Assembly (NCBI GenBank): GCA_014359885.1
Contig: JACIYN010000051.1
Span: forward strand, 1-41,508
Direction: 5' to 3'
Length of the DNA stretch: 41,508 bases
Origin: Desulfacinum sp.
Lineage (GTDB): Bacteria; Desulfobacterota; Syntrophobacteria; Syntrophobacterales; DSM-9756
A program made the translations under genes and the position numbers. Of the stretch, positions 24,500 through 34,207 are shown in pieces. How positions within the stretch are numbered: the stretch's first letter is position 1; every line of letters starts with the position of its first letter. The notes below the pieces were generated by a model. The model saw nothing but the letters and a program-made list of their open reading frames with translations, was not told the DNA's origin and made no database searches.

Positions 24500-25066
24500 T
24501 TACCGGACCTGTTTCACCACCGCCCGCACCCCGCCGTCCACATAGGCTTTCCGTTCCAGGGCATCGTAGCGCCACCGGGCCCCTTCCAGTTCCACGAGAG
24601 GTCCCGTGGCGTGCACGGGCGTGTCCGAGACGACCTGCCGGGTGGCGTGTCGGTAGAAGGCCCGTTCTGTTCGGAGGTTGTAGCCTTGCGGCACCACCGC
24701 CCGCACGTCTCCCCACAATTGGATGTCCTTGGTGCCGGCGTGGAGCTCCCCTTCCCGGCTTTCCAAGACCACCGTGCGGCCGTCTTCCAGATAGAGCTCC
24801 ACATGCACCCCCTGCAGGTGGGTTTTCTTCGACTCGTCGAAGTATTCCGCCTCCCGGGCCTTCAGCCGCCACACCTCACGGCCTTCCTGCACCTCCGTAT
24901 ACTCCATGTCGGTCAGGCGCATCTGGGAGTCGCCGGCCACCTCGGTTTGTCGATCCCCGGGGACACCCGGTCCGCCCATGCGGGCCGTGGCGTAGATGAA
25001 AAGGCCGACAACGACGGCCCCGGCCGCCGCCAAGAGCCACAGGGTAGGGCGCCGGCTTCGTTCCAT
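24500..25066 (-). CDS. lptC: LPS export protein LptC
   Basis: A bitopic inner-membrane protein that passes LPS from LptB2FG to LptA. It has 188 residues. The single N-terminal membrane anchor is LWLLAAAGAVVVGLFIYAT (about residues 9-27). The periplasmic jellyroll shows VWRLKAREAEYFDESKKTHLQGVHVELY, TVVLESREGELHAGTKDIQLWGDV and the C-terminal YVDGGVRAV. It is the first gene of the lptCAB-rpoN block here. Elsewhere it usually follows kdsC directly, but here two plus-strand genes intervene, so it needs its own promoter (see 25110-25139). Confidence 0.92.
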   Translation of the reverse strand: MERSRRPTLWLLAAAGAVVVGLFIYATARMGGPGVPGDRQTEVAGDSQMRLTDMEYTEVQEGREVWRLKAREAEYFDESKKTHLQGVHVELYLEDGRTVVLESREGELHAGTKDIQLWGDVRAVVPQGYNLRTERAFYRHATRQVVSDTPVHATGPLVELEGARWRYDALERKAYVDGGVRAVVKQVR

Positions 25067-25109
25067 GAGTCGTTCCTGTTTTCAAGGTATTTCCACCCGT
25101 TTCACTGGG

Positions 25110-25139
25110 AATCTAACACGCGCTCTTTCCGGGTGTAAA
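25110..25139 (-). promoter_or_regulatory. putative sigma-70 promoter of lptC
   Basis: On the minus strand TTTACA (25134-25139), 18 nt, then TAGATT (25110-25115), about 45 nt before the lptC start. It is nearly back-to-back with the divergent promoter of the DsrE-like gene. Confidence 0.5.
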
Positions 25140-25157
25140 GAAGGATGCCGGAAAGCC

Positions 25158-25186
25158 CTTGACTCCTCCCCGCCCATCCACTCTAA
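25158..25186 (+). promoter_or_regulatory. putative sigma-70 promoter of the DsrE-like gene
   Basis: TTGACT (25158-25163), 17-nt spacer, TCTAAA (25181-25186). It would give a leader of about 115 nt with GC-rich hairpin potential and a short direct repeat (ACGGATC twice near 25274-25286). Confidence 0.5.
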
Positions 25187-25306
25187 ATGAACAAACGGGT
25201 AGGACCGCCTCACGGAGGCGCCGGGACGGCTCCGCCGCCTCCCTGCAGTCCCCCCAACCACGAACCACGGATTACGGATCACGGATCACGAACCAAGGAG
25301 GCGCCC

Positions 25307-25672
25307 ATGGCACAGAAGATCTGTTTTGTCATCTCCAAGGGTTTCGAAAAGTCCGGAGGCGCTACGCGGGCCTTCCAGTTTGCCGCCCTCACCGTGGAGG
25401 CGGGACACCAGGTGGAGGTCTTTCTCATCGACGATGCCATCCACTGGGCCCAGTTGGGCATGGCGGAAGGCATCCGTTCCTCCACGGGCGAGCACATGAA
25501 GGATCTGCTGGACATCCTCGTGGCCCAAAAGACCCCCATCCACGTGTGCAAGGCCTGCGCGGACAAGAGGCTCATCTCCCCGGACGACCTGATCGAGGGC
25601 GCCCAGATTTCCGGGGCCCCGGTCCTGGTGAACATGATCGGGGATCCCAACTGCAAAGTGATCACCTTCTAG
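25307..25672 (+). CDS. DsrE/DsrF-like family protein
   Basis: A 121-residue small cytosolic protein of the DsrE-like fold. The start is the ATG at 25307 with AAGGAGG 5 nt upstream; an earlier in-frame ATG at 25187 lies on the promoter. Opening strand KICFVISKGFEKSGGATRAFQFAA is family-like. Four cysteines are present: Cys6, a C81-x-x-C84 pair (HVCKACADKRLI) and Cys116. DsrE relatives relay sulfur through a conserved Cys, and some act with sulfite-reduction systems, but the family is broad and the substrate cannot be told. It is transcribed away from lptC. It stands alone, followed by 400 nt of repeats. Confidence 0.8.
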   Translation: MAQKICFVISKGFEKSGGATRAFQFAALTVEAGHQVEVFLIDDAIHWAQLGMAEGIRSSTGEHMKDLLDILVAQKTPIHVCKACADKRLISPDDLIEGAQISGAPVLVNMIGDPNCKVITF

Positions 25673-25883
25673 AGCCTGTCCGAGAACGCTGGGGATGACG
25701 GCTCGTCTCGTGGCGCAGCCCTTCAGGGCTGCGGAAGCACTTCCGGACGGTGGATAGGCCATCGCGTATTTTCTGTCGTTTCATGGGCTTACGAAGGCCC
25801 TCTCCGCGGGGCTGAAGCCCCGCGGCTACGAAGAGAAAGAAAATTCGCCGGCCCCTTGAGCCGGAAAACCATTCCCAGACAGC
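25671..25883 (-). repeat. compound palindromic repeat, type B copy 4, with both inverted ends
   Basis: It opens with GAGCCTGTCCGAGAACG overlapping the DsrE-like stop codon and closes with CAGACAGCCTCC. The two hairpins are GCAGCCCTTCAGGGCTGC (near 25723-25740) and GCGGGGCTGAAGCCCCGC (near 25817-25834), in reverse order relative to copies 1-3. This is the most complete copy. Confidence 0.7.
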
Positions 25884-26079
25884 CTCCTGGGAGCTTGTCT
25901 GAAAATGGCTCATTTGCCCCTTCCAACGTCCATCCGTCATCCCCGCGAAAGCGGGGATCCAGGATTTCCGGCAACTTTTGGACTCCCGCTTGCGCGGGAG
26001 TGACGGTTTGAGCAGTTCTCGGACAAGCTTCTGGCAGCTGCTGGATACCTCCGCCCAACTTCGATCGAACGCGGGAGCC
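25673..26079. other. repeat-filled gap between the DsrE-like and reductase genes
   Basis: Two end-bounded repeat units stand back to back, a type B unit (25671-25883) and a type C unit (25889-26033). The remaining 46 nt hold only the ribosome binding region of the reductase gene. Confidence 0.7.
25889..26033 (+). repeat. two-hairpin repeat, type C copy 3, inside a terminal inverted repeat
   Basis: The ends GGAGCTTGTCTGAAAA and TTCTCGGACAAGCTTC are imperfect inverted repeats. Inside lie CCGTCATCCCCGCGAAAGCGGGG and ACTCCCGCTTGCGCGGGAGT hairpins, flanked by CCGTCA/TGACGG. The unit is about 145 nt and resembles a non-autonomous (MITE-like) element. The reductase frame can be extended through it. 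Confidence 0.7.
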
Positions 26080-27243
26080 ATGCTGGACTGCATCATCGTC
26101 GGAGCCGGACCCGCCGGTGCTTCCGCCGCCCGGCGGGCCGCGCAAAAGGGACTTCGGACGCTCGTTCTGGAAAAGGAGATCTTCCCCAGGCCCAAGCCCT
26201 GCGGCGGGGCCTTTTCCGTTCAAGGACTTTCCCATCTGGACTTCCCGGTGCCGCCGCACCTCATCGAAAGAACCATCTCCGGAGTGCGGGCCGTCTATGG
26301 AAAGCTGGAGATCCTGGTGGAATCCCCCCAACCCATCTGCGTGCTGGTGCGCAGGAGCGCCTTCGATCGGCTGCTTCTGGAAAAGGCGCTGGAGGCCGGA
26401 GCGCAATGCCGGCAGGGGGAGCGGGTGCTGTCCTGTGAGCAATCGACTTCCCGGGTCACCGTGCGTACGGACAAGGGAACCTACCAGGCCCGCTACGCCA
26501 TCCTGGCCCACGGGGCATCCGGGCGGCCGCCGGCCGGGCCCTTGACGGGCGCTGGTCGGGAAAAGACGACCCATTGGCTGACCGTGGTGGGGGAGACGGC
26601 CTCGGAAGGGTGGGAACGGGCAACCGGCGAAGAGCCGGCTTCCGTCCTGGAATTCTATTTCGATGCCTGTCCGGGGGGATACGGCTGGGTCTTTCCCCTG
26701 AAGAACGGCGCCTCCGTGGGCGTGGGCGGCTTGGCCCGTGCGGCTCGAAGGCCGGTGCGACTCTTCCGGGAATTCGTGGAGAGGCTGGGGATCCGTCCGC
26801 TTCCCGCCTATCGCGGTTGTCCCATCCCGTGCTCGGGCATCGCCCGGCGCTTGGGGAGCGATCGAATCCTGGCTGCAGGGGATGCGGGGGGATTCGCCGA
26901 AGCCTTCTCGGGAGAAGGTATCGCCTATGCGGTCCGATCCGGCCAGATCGCCGCCGAAACCGTGAGCCATGCCGTTTCGGGCGCCTTGACCCGCTCCCTG
27001 GCCGCGGAATACCGGCGACGGTGCCGGGACGCCCTGGGCGACAACCTCATCTACGCCAGGCTTTTCGCCCTGGGGGCCTATGGATTTCCCGGCCTTTTCT
27101 TCCGGGTCTTCCACCGTTATCGGTCGCTGGGAGAGGAATTCCTCAAAATCCCCCGCGGCCTGCAAACCTACCGGGGATTCTTCGCTCACGTCCGTCGCCG
27201 CCTGGCGGAAGGTCTCATTCTTCGTCGAAATAGCGAGCCGTAA
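26080..27243 (+). CDS. geranylgeranyl reductase family FAD-dependent oxidoreductase
   Basis: A 387-residue flavoprotein of the geranylgeranyl-reductase/p-hydroxybenzoate-hydroxylase superfamily, likely membrane-associated by its lipid-type substrate. The start is the ATG at 26080 (GGGAG just upstream); 34 extra residues upstream derive from a repeat. The FAD-binding motif is DCIIVGAGPAGASAARRA (residues 3-20) with EK near 31. PCGGAFS follows, the hallmark of this subfamily. DACPGGYGWVFPL lies near 190, and the second FAD motif AAGDAGGFAEAFSGEGIAYAV is near 265-285. Family members saturate isoprenoid chains of lipids or quinones; the substrate here is unknown. Its 3' end overlaps the convergent kdsC by 29 nt. 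Confidence 0.87.
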   Translation: MLDCIIVGAGPAGASAARRAAQKGLRTLVLEKEIFPRPKPCGGAFSVQGLSHLDFPVPPHLIERTISGVRAVYGKLEILVESPQPICVLVRRSAFDRLLLEKALEAGAQCRQGERVLSCEQSTSRVTVRTDKGTYQARYAILAHGASGRPPAGPLTGAGREKTTHWLTVVGETASEGWERATGEEPASVLEFYFDACPGGYGWVFPLKNGASVGVGGLARAARRPVRLFREFVERLGIRPLPAYRGCPIPCSGIARRLGSDRILAAGDAGGFAEAFSGEGIAYAVRSGQIAAETVSHAVSGALTRSLAAEYRRRCRDALGDNLIYARLFALGAYGFPGLFFRVFHRYRSLGEEFLKIPRGLQTYRGFFAHVRRRLAEGLILRRNSEP

Positions 27244-27775
27244 TGCCTTCCCAGCGTCCCTGGACCTGGAGGATCAGTTCGCAGATCTCCCGGGCGGCCC
27301 CCTTTCCGCCGGGGGCCTGCGTCACGTAGTGGGCGTAGGGCTTCACGTGGGGACTCGCATCGCGCACACAGGCCGCAAACCCCACCAGACGCATGACGGG
27401 AATGTCGATGAGATCGTCCCCCACAAATCCGATCTGGTGGTCCTGAAGGCCCGTATCGGCCTTGATGCGTTCGTAGGCTTCCACCTTACGGTGGATCCCC
27501 TGGTAGGCCTTTTCGATGCCCAACCCCTTGGCCCGATGCTCCACGGACGCGCAATAGCGGCCCGAGATGAGAGCCACTTCAAGGCCCGTTCGCTGAAGCA
27601 GCTTGATGCCGTGTCCGTCCTTCACATCGAAGGTCTTGGATTCAGAACCGTCGTCGTGGTAGGTGATGCCGCCGTCGGTGAGCACCCCGTCCACGTCGAA
27701 GATGAGCAGTCGCAGGGGAAGGATCCGCCGGCGGACCTCTTCGCTCACAGCCACCAGGGGCGTCTTCAGCCGCAT
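27215..27775 (-). CDS. kdsC: 3-deoxy-D-manno-octulosonate-8-phosphate phosphatase
   Basis: A HAD-superfamily phosphatase that hydrolyses KDO 8-phosphate to KDO for lipid A core synthesis. It has 186 residues (ATG at 27775, CGAGG upstream). HAD motif I is LLIFDVDGVLTDGG (nucleophile Asp in DVDG). Motif II is ALISGR, and motif IV is FVGDDLIDIPVM. The tail (KGAAREICELILQVQGRW) matches KdsC. It lies 15 nt after kdsA, in an operon with pyrG and kdsA. The 3' end overlaps the convergent reductase gene, so mutual antisense effects at the ends are possible. Confidence 0.95.
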   Translation of the reverse strand: MRLKTPLVAVSEEVRRRILPLRLLIFDVDGVLTDGGITYHDDGSESKTFDVKDGHGIKLLQRTGLEVALISGRYCASVEHRAKGLGIEKAYQGIHRKVEAYERIKADTGLQDHQIGFVGDDLIDIPVMRLVGFAACVRDASPHVKPYAHYVTQAPGGKGAAREICELILQVQGRWEGITARYFDEE

Positions 27776-27790
27776 GAAAACCTCGCTCCC

Positions 27791-28645
27791 TCAGCGCGCA
27801 ACCGGCGCGTGTCGTCTCGTCACGTGATAGATGTCCAGGAGGGCCTCGAGAACAGCCGGCACATCCTTCAGGCGCAGGGAATTGGGCCCGTCACACAAGG
27901 CCCGGTCCGGATCTTCGTGGACCTCCATGAAGACCCCGTCGGCTCCTGCGGCCACGGCCGCCCGGGCCAAAGGCTCCACGAAATCCCTCTGCCCGCCCGA
28001 GGAAATCCCCTGCCCCCCCGGAAGCTGTACGCTGTGGGTGGCGTCGAAGACCACCGGATAAGGCCCGCGGCTTAAGAGGGCCACCGATCGCATGTCCACC
28101 ACCAGGTTGTTGTAGCCGAAGCAGCTGCCGCGCTCCGTCACCAGGATCCGGGTGTTGCCGGCGCTTTCCGCCTTGGCCACCACCTGCTGCATGTCCCACG
28201 GAGCCAGGAACTGGGCCTTCTTGATGTTGACGGGCTTTCCCGTTCGGGCGCAGGCCACCAGAAGATCCGTCTGGCGGGCCAGAAAGGCGGGGGTCTGGAG
28301 CACGTCCACCACGGCCGCCACGGGGCCCACCTCCTCCACGGAATGGACGTCGGTGAGGACGGGCACATCCAGATCGGCCCGGATTCTTCCGAGGACTTCC
28401 AGACCGGCCTTCAAGCCGGGACCCCGGAAGGACTGGATGGAGGTGCGGTTGGCCTTGTCGTAGGAGCTCTTAAAGATGTAGGGAATGCCCAGGTCCCGGC
28501 AGACGTCGCGCATGGTCCGCGCCACGGAAAAGGCGAGCTCCTCGCTTTCCAGGACGCACGGCCCGGCGATGACAAAGAAACGGTCCTTGCCGAAGGGACG
28601 CCCGCCGATGGTGATGGGCTTGGCAGACGCAGCTTTGGTATCCAT
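27791..28645 (-). CDS. kdsA: 3-deoxy-8-phosphooctulonate synthase
   Basis: It condenses PEP with arabinose 5-phosphate to KDO 8-phosphate in the cytosol. It has 284 residues from the ATG at 28645 (AAAGGGAGG upstream). Motifs are FVIAGPCVLES (about residues 24-34), FKSSYDKANRTSIQSFRGPG, VLTDVHS and the C-terminal FDATHSVQLPGGQG. The second-shell loop VMEVHEDPDRALCDGPNSL is normal. The N-cap IAGPCV contains the Cys found in metal-dependent KdsA enzymes. The gene is 14 nt downstream of pyrG and 15 nt upstream of kdsC. Confidence 0.97.
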   Translation of the reverse strand: MDTKAASAKPITIGGRPFGKDRFFVIAGPCVLESEELAFSVARTMRDVCRDLGIPYIFKSSYDKANRTSIQSFRGPGLKAGLEVLGRIRADLDVPVLTDVHSVEEVGPVAAVVDVLQTPAFLARQTDLLVACARTGKPVNIKKAQFLAPWDMQQVVAKAESAGNTRILVTERGSCFGYNNLVVDMRSVALLSRGPYPVVFDATHSVQLPGGQGISSGGQRDFVEPLARAAVAAGADGVFMEVHEDPDRALCDGPNSLRLKDVPAVLEALLDIYHVTRRHAPVAR

Positions 28646-28659
28646 TGGGACCTCCCTTT

Positions 28660-30384
<1,725 letters not shown>

Positions 30385-30390
30385 CCTTTC

Positions 30391-30418
30391 AGTATAGCCA
30401 TGGAAACCCCAAAGTCAA
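30391..30418 (-). promoter_or_regulatory. sigma-70 promoter of pyrG-kdsA-kdsC
   Basis: On the minus strand TTGACT (30413-30418), a 16-nt spacer and TATACT (30391-30396), each hexamer matching consensus at five of six positions. It gives a leader of about 35 nt. Confidence 0.75.
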
Positions 30419-30597
30419 CGAACGGGTCGGGAGCGCGTTTCATCTATGTACAATTTTTCTCTTGCAATTTCGCGCTCCATTCCGTACGCTTCCTTACGCA
30501 AAAAGATCCGTGACAGGCTGTCCGTTTTGCAAGCCCGACGTGAGAAAGCATCCGTAAGAGAGCACCTCGTTCAGTCGATTCACGCAAGGTTCCGCCC

Positions 30598-31206
30598 ATG
30601 ATTGTGCGCCATTGGATGACCACCCGCGTGGTGAGCACCACCAAAGAGGCTTCCGTCCAGGAGGCCATGGCGGTGATGAAGCGCCATTCCATTCGCCATC
30701 TGCCGGTGTTGGATCCGGAAGGGCGCCTGGAGGGGTGGGTGACGGACGCGGACCTTCGCAGCGTCCTCATTGCCTCCATGTTGGAAGAGCTGACGGTGCA
30801 GGACGTCATGGTGCGCTCTCCCTACACGATCGGTCCCGATGAGGCCTTGGAAAAAGCCGCCAAGCTCATCCTGGAAAAGCGGATCGGCGGGCTGCCGGTG
30901 GTCTCCGACGGCCGGCTGGTGGGGGTCATCACGGTGGTGGACATCTTGTCGGCCTTCATCACCATGCTGGGGCTCATGGAAAGTTCCAGCCGACTGGATG
31001 TGAAGCTGGCGGACCGCGGCCAGTCGCTGGAATCGGTCACGCGCCTTTTGGAAAAGAGCGGTGCGGAGATCATCAGTGTCTGCCACCTCCGGCAGTTCCA
31101 GGGGGAAGAACCCATCTACTCCTTCCGGCTGAAAAAGCGCGAACTGGAAGACATCATCGGCAGCCTGGAAAAGGAAGGCATCCAGGTGCTGTCCACCGAA
31201 GCCTGA
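30598..31206 (+). CDS. CBS-pair and ACT domain protein (AcuB-like)
   Basis: A 202-residue cytosolic regulatory protein. Two CBS domains span about residues 1-60 (VRHWMTTRVVSTTKEASVQEAMAVM, HLPVLDPEGRLEGWVTDADL) and 66-125 (VQDVMVRSPYTIGPDEALEKAAKLI, GLPVVSDGRLVGVITVVDIL). An ACT-like C-terminal domain (about 135-202) includes LADRGQSLESVTRLLEKSGAEIISV. CBS pairs bind adenine nucleotides or S-adenosyl compounds, and ACT domains usually bind amino acids. The order matches AcuB of the Bacillus acetoin cluster, but no acetoin genes are here. It is divergent from pyrG. It has only a weak AAGG upstream and no convincing promoter. Confidence 0.85.
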   Translation: MIVRHWMTTRVVSTTKEASVQEAMAVMKRHSIRHLPVLDPEGRLEGWVTDADLRSVLIASMLEELTVQDVMVRSPYTIGPDEALEKAAKLILEKRIGGLPVVSDGRLVGVITVVDILSAFITMLGLMESSSRLDVKLADRGQSLESVTRLLEKSGAEIISVCHLRQFQGEEPIYSFRLKKRELEDIIGSLEKEGIQVLSTEA

Positions 31207-31572
31207 CAAGGCGCCTGCGGGGCGCCCGACGATCGTCACCCGAGGTGACGTTGGCTGGAAAAGACGCCGTTTCAAGTCAGGACCTAACGAGCAGCCGCAG
31301 CAACCACTGTCCGGCACCCTGAGACGATTCCACATTTCCCCTGTCGCTCACACTCCTTTGGTTCCGTTGGTTCGGGATCCACTGAGGCTGCCGTTGACAA
31401 ACCTGCCCGTAAACCCGTTTCGGGACGCCGGAAGCGCCGACGCCCCCATCCGGTGTTTGCCCCGCCGGACGTGTTGCCTGCCGGACCGCCCTATGGAGGG
31501 ACGCGCACCCTGCAGGCGACCAGGTTACGATCCAAGGGCCCTTGTTAACCGCAACGGCAAGGAGGAATGAGC
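31207..31572. other. 366-nt gap upstream of the CoA ligase
   Basis: Two short hairpins follow the CBS gene, GGCGCC/GGCGCC at 31210-31225 and CGTCACC/GGTGACG at 31235-31251, with no T-run, so termination is uncertain. A TTGACA at 31394-31399 has no good -10 at the right distance. AAGGAGG at 31559-31565 is the ligase ribosome binding site. I see nothing else. Confidence 0.55.
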
Positions 31573-33213
31573 ATGGCGAAGATCCCCGAAAACTATCTGC
31601 CCCCCAAAGAGATGTGGCCTGAGTACGTGGTGCCGGAGGAATTTGCGGACACCCCCATGGAACTGAACCTGGCCGATTATCTCCTGGACCGGCATGTGCG
31701 CGAGGGCCGTGGAGACAATCCGGCGGTCAAGTTCATGGACAAGGTGTTCACCTACGCCCAGCTCCAGCAGATGGTCAACAAGTTCGGCAATGCGCTCAAG
31801 GAAGCGGGTGTGGAGCCCCAGGATCGCGTGGGAATTCGCCTGGTGAACTCACCGCAAGCCCTGGTCACCATTTTTGCCATTGAAAAGGTCGGAGCCATTC
31901 CGGTGCCCACGTCTCCGCTGTGGTCCAAGGAGGAGGTGGCCTTTGTGGTCAACAACGCGGAGATGAAATTCTTCGTGGTCAACGCCCCCCTCCTGGGCCC
32001 CGTGGAGGAAGCCAAGCCCGACTTCGAATACGGAACCAAGGTCATCGTCATCGGCGGCAATCCCGACGAGGTGAAGGCCAAGGGGAATCTGGTCTTCGAA
32101 GAGATGTTGGAAAAGGGTTCGCCGAATCTGGACGCCGTCATGCTGAAGGCGGACGACATCGGCGTCATCCTCTACACCTCCGGGACCACCGGGATGCCCA
32201 AGGGCTGTGTGCATTTCGTCCGTCCCATCATCATCGAAGCCCGCCTGGTCAACAAGTACGTCTACAACCTGAAGCCGGGAGACGTCCTGGGCGGTGCGGC
32301 TCCGGTCTCCTTTGCGGCCGGGTTCGGCACCTTCACCCTCATCCCCTTCGAGGGCGGCGCGGCCATCTCGCTCATCCCCAAGTTCGCCCCCGCGGATATG
32401 ATGGAACTCATCGAAAAGCACAAGATCACGGTCCTCACTGGCCTTCCCACGGCCTATCGCGCCCTCATGAAGTTCCCCGACTTCAAGAAGTACGATTTCA
32501 GCTCCGTGCGGCTGTGCACCTCGGGCGGCGACGCCCTGGGGGCGGAAACCCTGGAGGCCTGGACCAAGCTCACCGGCCAGCCCATCTGGGAAGGCTTGGG
32601 CGGAACGGAAATGCTCCATCTGCTCACGTCCAACACCATGAATCCCGAACCGGTCCCCAACTCCATCGGAAAGGCCCTTCCGGGCGTTCAGGTCCGCGTG
32701 GTGGACGCCGAATGGAACGACTGCAAGCCCAACGAAGTGGGTTCCATGATCATCAAGGGCCCCTCGGGCACCTTGTATTGGAAGCCGTACGTGGACAACG
32801 AACGGCTTCTCAAGAGCCAGCAGAAAGGGGTCAAGAACGGCTGGAACCAGATGGGAGATGCGGTCTACATGCGGGAAGACGGCAACATCTTCTTCGTTTC
32901 CCGCGAAGACGATATGATCAAGAGCTCGGGCTACCGCATCGGGCCTGCGGAAGTGGAGGAAGCCATTCTGAAGCATCCGGCCGTGGCGGACGCCGGCGTG
33001 GTGGGCGTGCCCGACCCGGAAAAGGGGCAGGTGACCAAGGCCTTCGTGGTGCTCAAGCCCGGCTACGAGGGAAGCGACGCATTCTTCGAGGAACTGAAGG
33101 AGTTCTTGAAGCAGCACATCGCCGTCTACAAGCTGCCGCGTCTCATTGAATACGTGGATGCGCTGCCCAGGACGCCCACCGGCAAGCTGCTTCGCCGCAA
33201 GCTGCGCAAATAG
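31573..33213 (+). CDS. AMP-forming acyl/aryl-CoA ligase, benzoate-CoA ligase-like
   Basis: A 546-residue ANL-superfamily ligase that adenylates a carboxylic acid and loads it on CoA. The ATG at 31573 has AAGGAGG 7 nt upstream; an ATG at 31567 is too close. The ATP motif is ILYTSGTTGMPKG (about residues 198-210). The A5 motif is EGLGGTEMLHL, the hinge is GDAVYMREDGNIFFVSREDDMIKSSGYRI, and the A10 lysine is in PTGKLLRRKLRK at the end. The overall pattern (NLADYLLDRHVREGRGDNPAVKF, substrate pocket residues around FAAGFGTF) is closest to benzoate/2-aminobenzoate-CoA ligases, as I recall the family; the substrate is not certain. It ends in a strong terminator, so it is a single transcription unit. 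A Liv-type transporter lies downstream. Confidence 0.87.
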   Translation: MAKIPENYLPPKEMWPEYVVPEEFADTPMELNLADYLLDRHVREGRGDNPAVKFMDKVFTYAQLQQMVNKFGNALKEAGVEPQDRVGIRLVNSPQALVTIFAIEKVGAIPVPTSPLWSKEEVAFVVNNAEMKFFVVNAPLLGPVEEAKPDFEYGTKVIVIGGNPDEVKAKGNLVFEEMLEKGSPNLDAVMLKADDIGVILYTSGTTGMPKGCVHFVRPIIIEARLVNKYVYNLKPGDVLGGAAPVSFAAGFGTFTLIPFEGGAAISLIPKFAPADMMELIEKHKITVLTGLPTAYRALMKFPDFKKYDFSSVRLCTSGGDALGAETLEAWTKLTGQPIWEGLGGTEMLHLLTSNTMNPEPVPNSIGKALPGVQVRVVDAEWNDCKPNEVGSMIIKGPSGTLYWKPYVDNERLLKSQQKGVKNGWNQMGDAVYMREDGNIFFVSREDDMIKSSGYRIGPAEVEEAILKHPAVADAGVVGVPDPEKGQVTKAFVVLKPGYEGSDAFFEELKEFLKQHIAVYKLPRLIEYVDALPRTPTGKLLRRKLRK

Positions 33214-33257
33214 GCTTCGACCGGACAGCTCAACCCGGAACCGGGTGTTGCAACCAG

Positions 33258-33290
33258 AAAAAAGGGCGACCCTGCCGGGTCGCCCTTTTT
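33258..33290 (+). terminator. bidirectional Rho-independent terminator
   Basis: GGGCGACCC-TGCC-GGGTCGCCC (33264-33285), preceded by six A and followed by TTTTT. The 9-bp perfect stem 45 nt after the CoA-ligase stop would end that transcript. Confidence 0.93.
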
Positions 33291-33331
33291 GATGGAAAGC
33301 GAACGGCGGCCAAGGACGAAGGAGGAATCCC

Positions 33332-34177
33332 ATGAGTTGGAAAGTGACCGTCTTGTGTGAAAACACGGTACCGGTTCCCGGGCTCATCGGGGAGCACGGC
33401 TTCGCCGCCTATGTGGAAACTCCCGCAGCCACGTTGCTTTTCGACACGGGACAGGGCTTCGGCCTGGTGCCCAACTCGCTTCGCCTCAAAAAGGACCTTT
33501 CCAAAGTCGCCCAACTGGTTTTGAGCCACGGCCACTTCGATCACACGGGAGGCCTACTGGCCTTTCTCGGAGTCCACGGCCCCTGCGAAGTGGTGGCTCA
33601 CCCGGATGTGCTCCTGGAGCGCTTCCGATGGATGCCCGTGGGACCCGATCAGAAACCGGTTTCCATCGGCATGCCCTGGAAAGAATCTTACCTGACGACC
33701 CGGGGGGCCCGGTTCCGGTGGGTGGATTCCTTCCAGGAGATCGCGCCGAACGTGTTCGTCTCCGGAGAGGTTCCCCGGAAGACGGACTTCGAGACGGGAG
33801 ACCCCAAGTTCGTCCTGCGGGAAGGCGACGGGTGGGCCCCGGATCCCTTCCGCGACGACTATTCCCTGGTGCTCAAGACCCCCAAGGGGCTCGTGGTGAT
33901 CCTGGGCTGCGCCCACGCAGGGCTCATCAACATCCTGGACCACGTCACCCGCCAATCCGGGGAAGACCGAGTCTACGCCGTCCTCGGCGGCACCCACCTG
34001 GGATTTTCTCCATCGGAACAACTGGACAAAACCCTGGAAGAACTCAAGCGCTATCAGGTGCAGGTGTTGGCCGTAAGCCACTGTACGGGCCAGGCCCCCA
34101 TTGCCAGGCTTTCCGCCGAGTTCGGTGCCAACTTCGCCTTCGCCCCGGTGGGCTACACCCTCACCGTGGAGGATTGA
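33332..34177 (+). CDS. metallo-beta-lactamase fold hydrolase (COG1237-type)
   Basis: A 281-residue MBL-fold protein from an ATG at 33332 (AAGGAGG upstream). The metal motif is LSHGHFDHTGG (HxHxDH, about residues 69-79). Other ligand regions are GCAHAGLINIL (about 192-202) and VLGGTHLGF near 218. The fold opens VTVLCENTVPVPGLIGEHGFAAYV, as in relatives annotated as 7,8-dihydropterin-6-methyl-4-(beta-D-ribofuranosyl)-aminobenzene 5'-phosphate synthase. That family name comes from a methanogen enzyme, and bacterial members are mostly uncharacterised, so I do not assign the reaction. It has no signal peptide. It lies between the CoA-ligase terminator and the Liv operon. Confidence 0.83.
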   Translation: MSWKVTVLCENTVPVPGLIGEHGFAAYVETPAATLLFDTGQGFGLVPNSLRLKKDLSKVAQLVLSHGHFDHTGGLLAFLGVHGPCEVVAHPDVLLERFRWMPVGPDQKPVSIGMPWKESYLTTRGARFRWVDSFQEIAPNVFVSGEVPRKTDFETGDPKFVLREGDGWAPDPFRDDYSLVLKTPKGLVVILGCAHAGLINILDHVTRQSGEDRVYAVLGGTHLGFSPSEQLDKTLEELKRYQVQVLAVSHCTGQAPIARLSAEFGANFAFAPVGYTLTVED

Positions 34178-34207
34178 CCGGCGCTGCCCGCGGTTCGGGC
34201 CGGCATC

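Noticed and set aside
25673..26079. An insertion sequence between the DsrE-like and reductase genes
   Set aside because: The inverted ends are real, but no transposase frame is present, so it is listed as non-autonomous repeat units and not an IS.
30447..30452. TACAAT as a -10 for the CBS-ACT gene
   Set aside because: No -35 match at a proper distance and no TGn extension; the leader would also be about 140 nt.
31209..31251. Terminator after the CBS-ACT gene
   Set aside because: Two short stems are present, but neither is followed by a T-run.
31394..31422. TTGACA as -35 of a promoter for the CoA ligase
   Set aside because: No acceptable -10 lies 16-18 nt downstream (GTTTCG at 17 nt).
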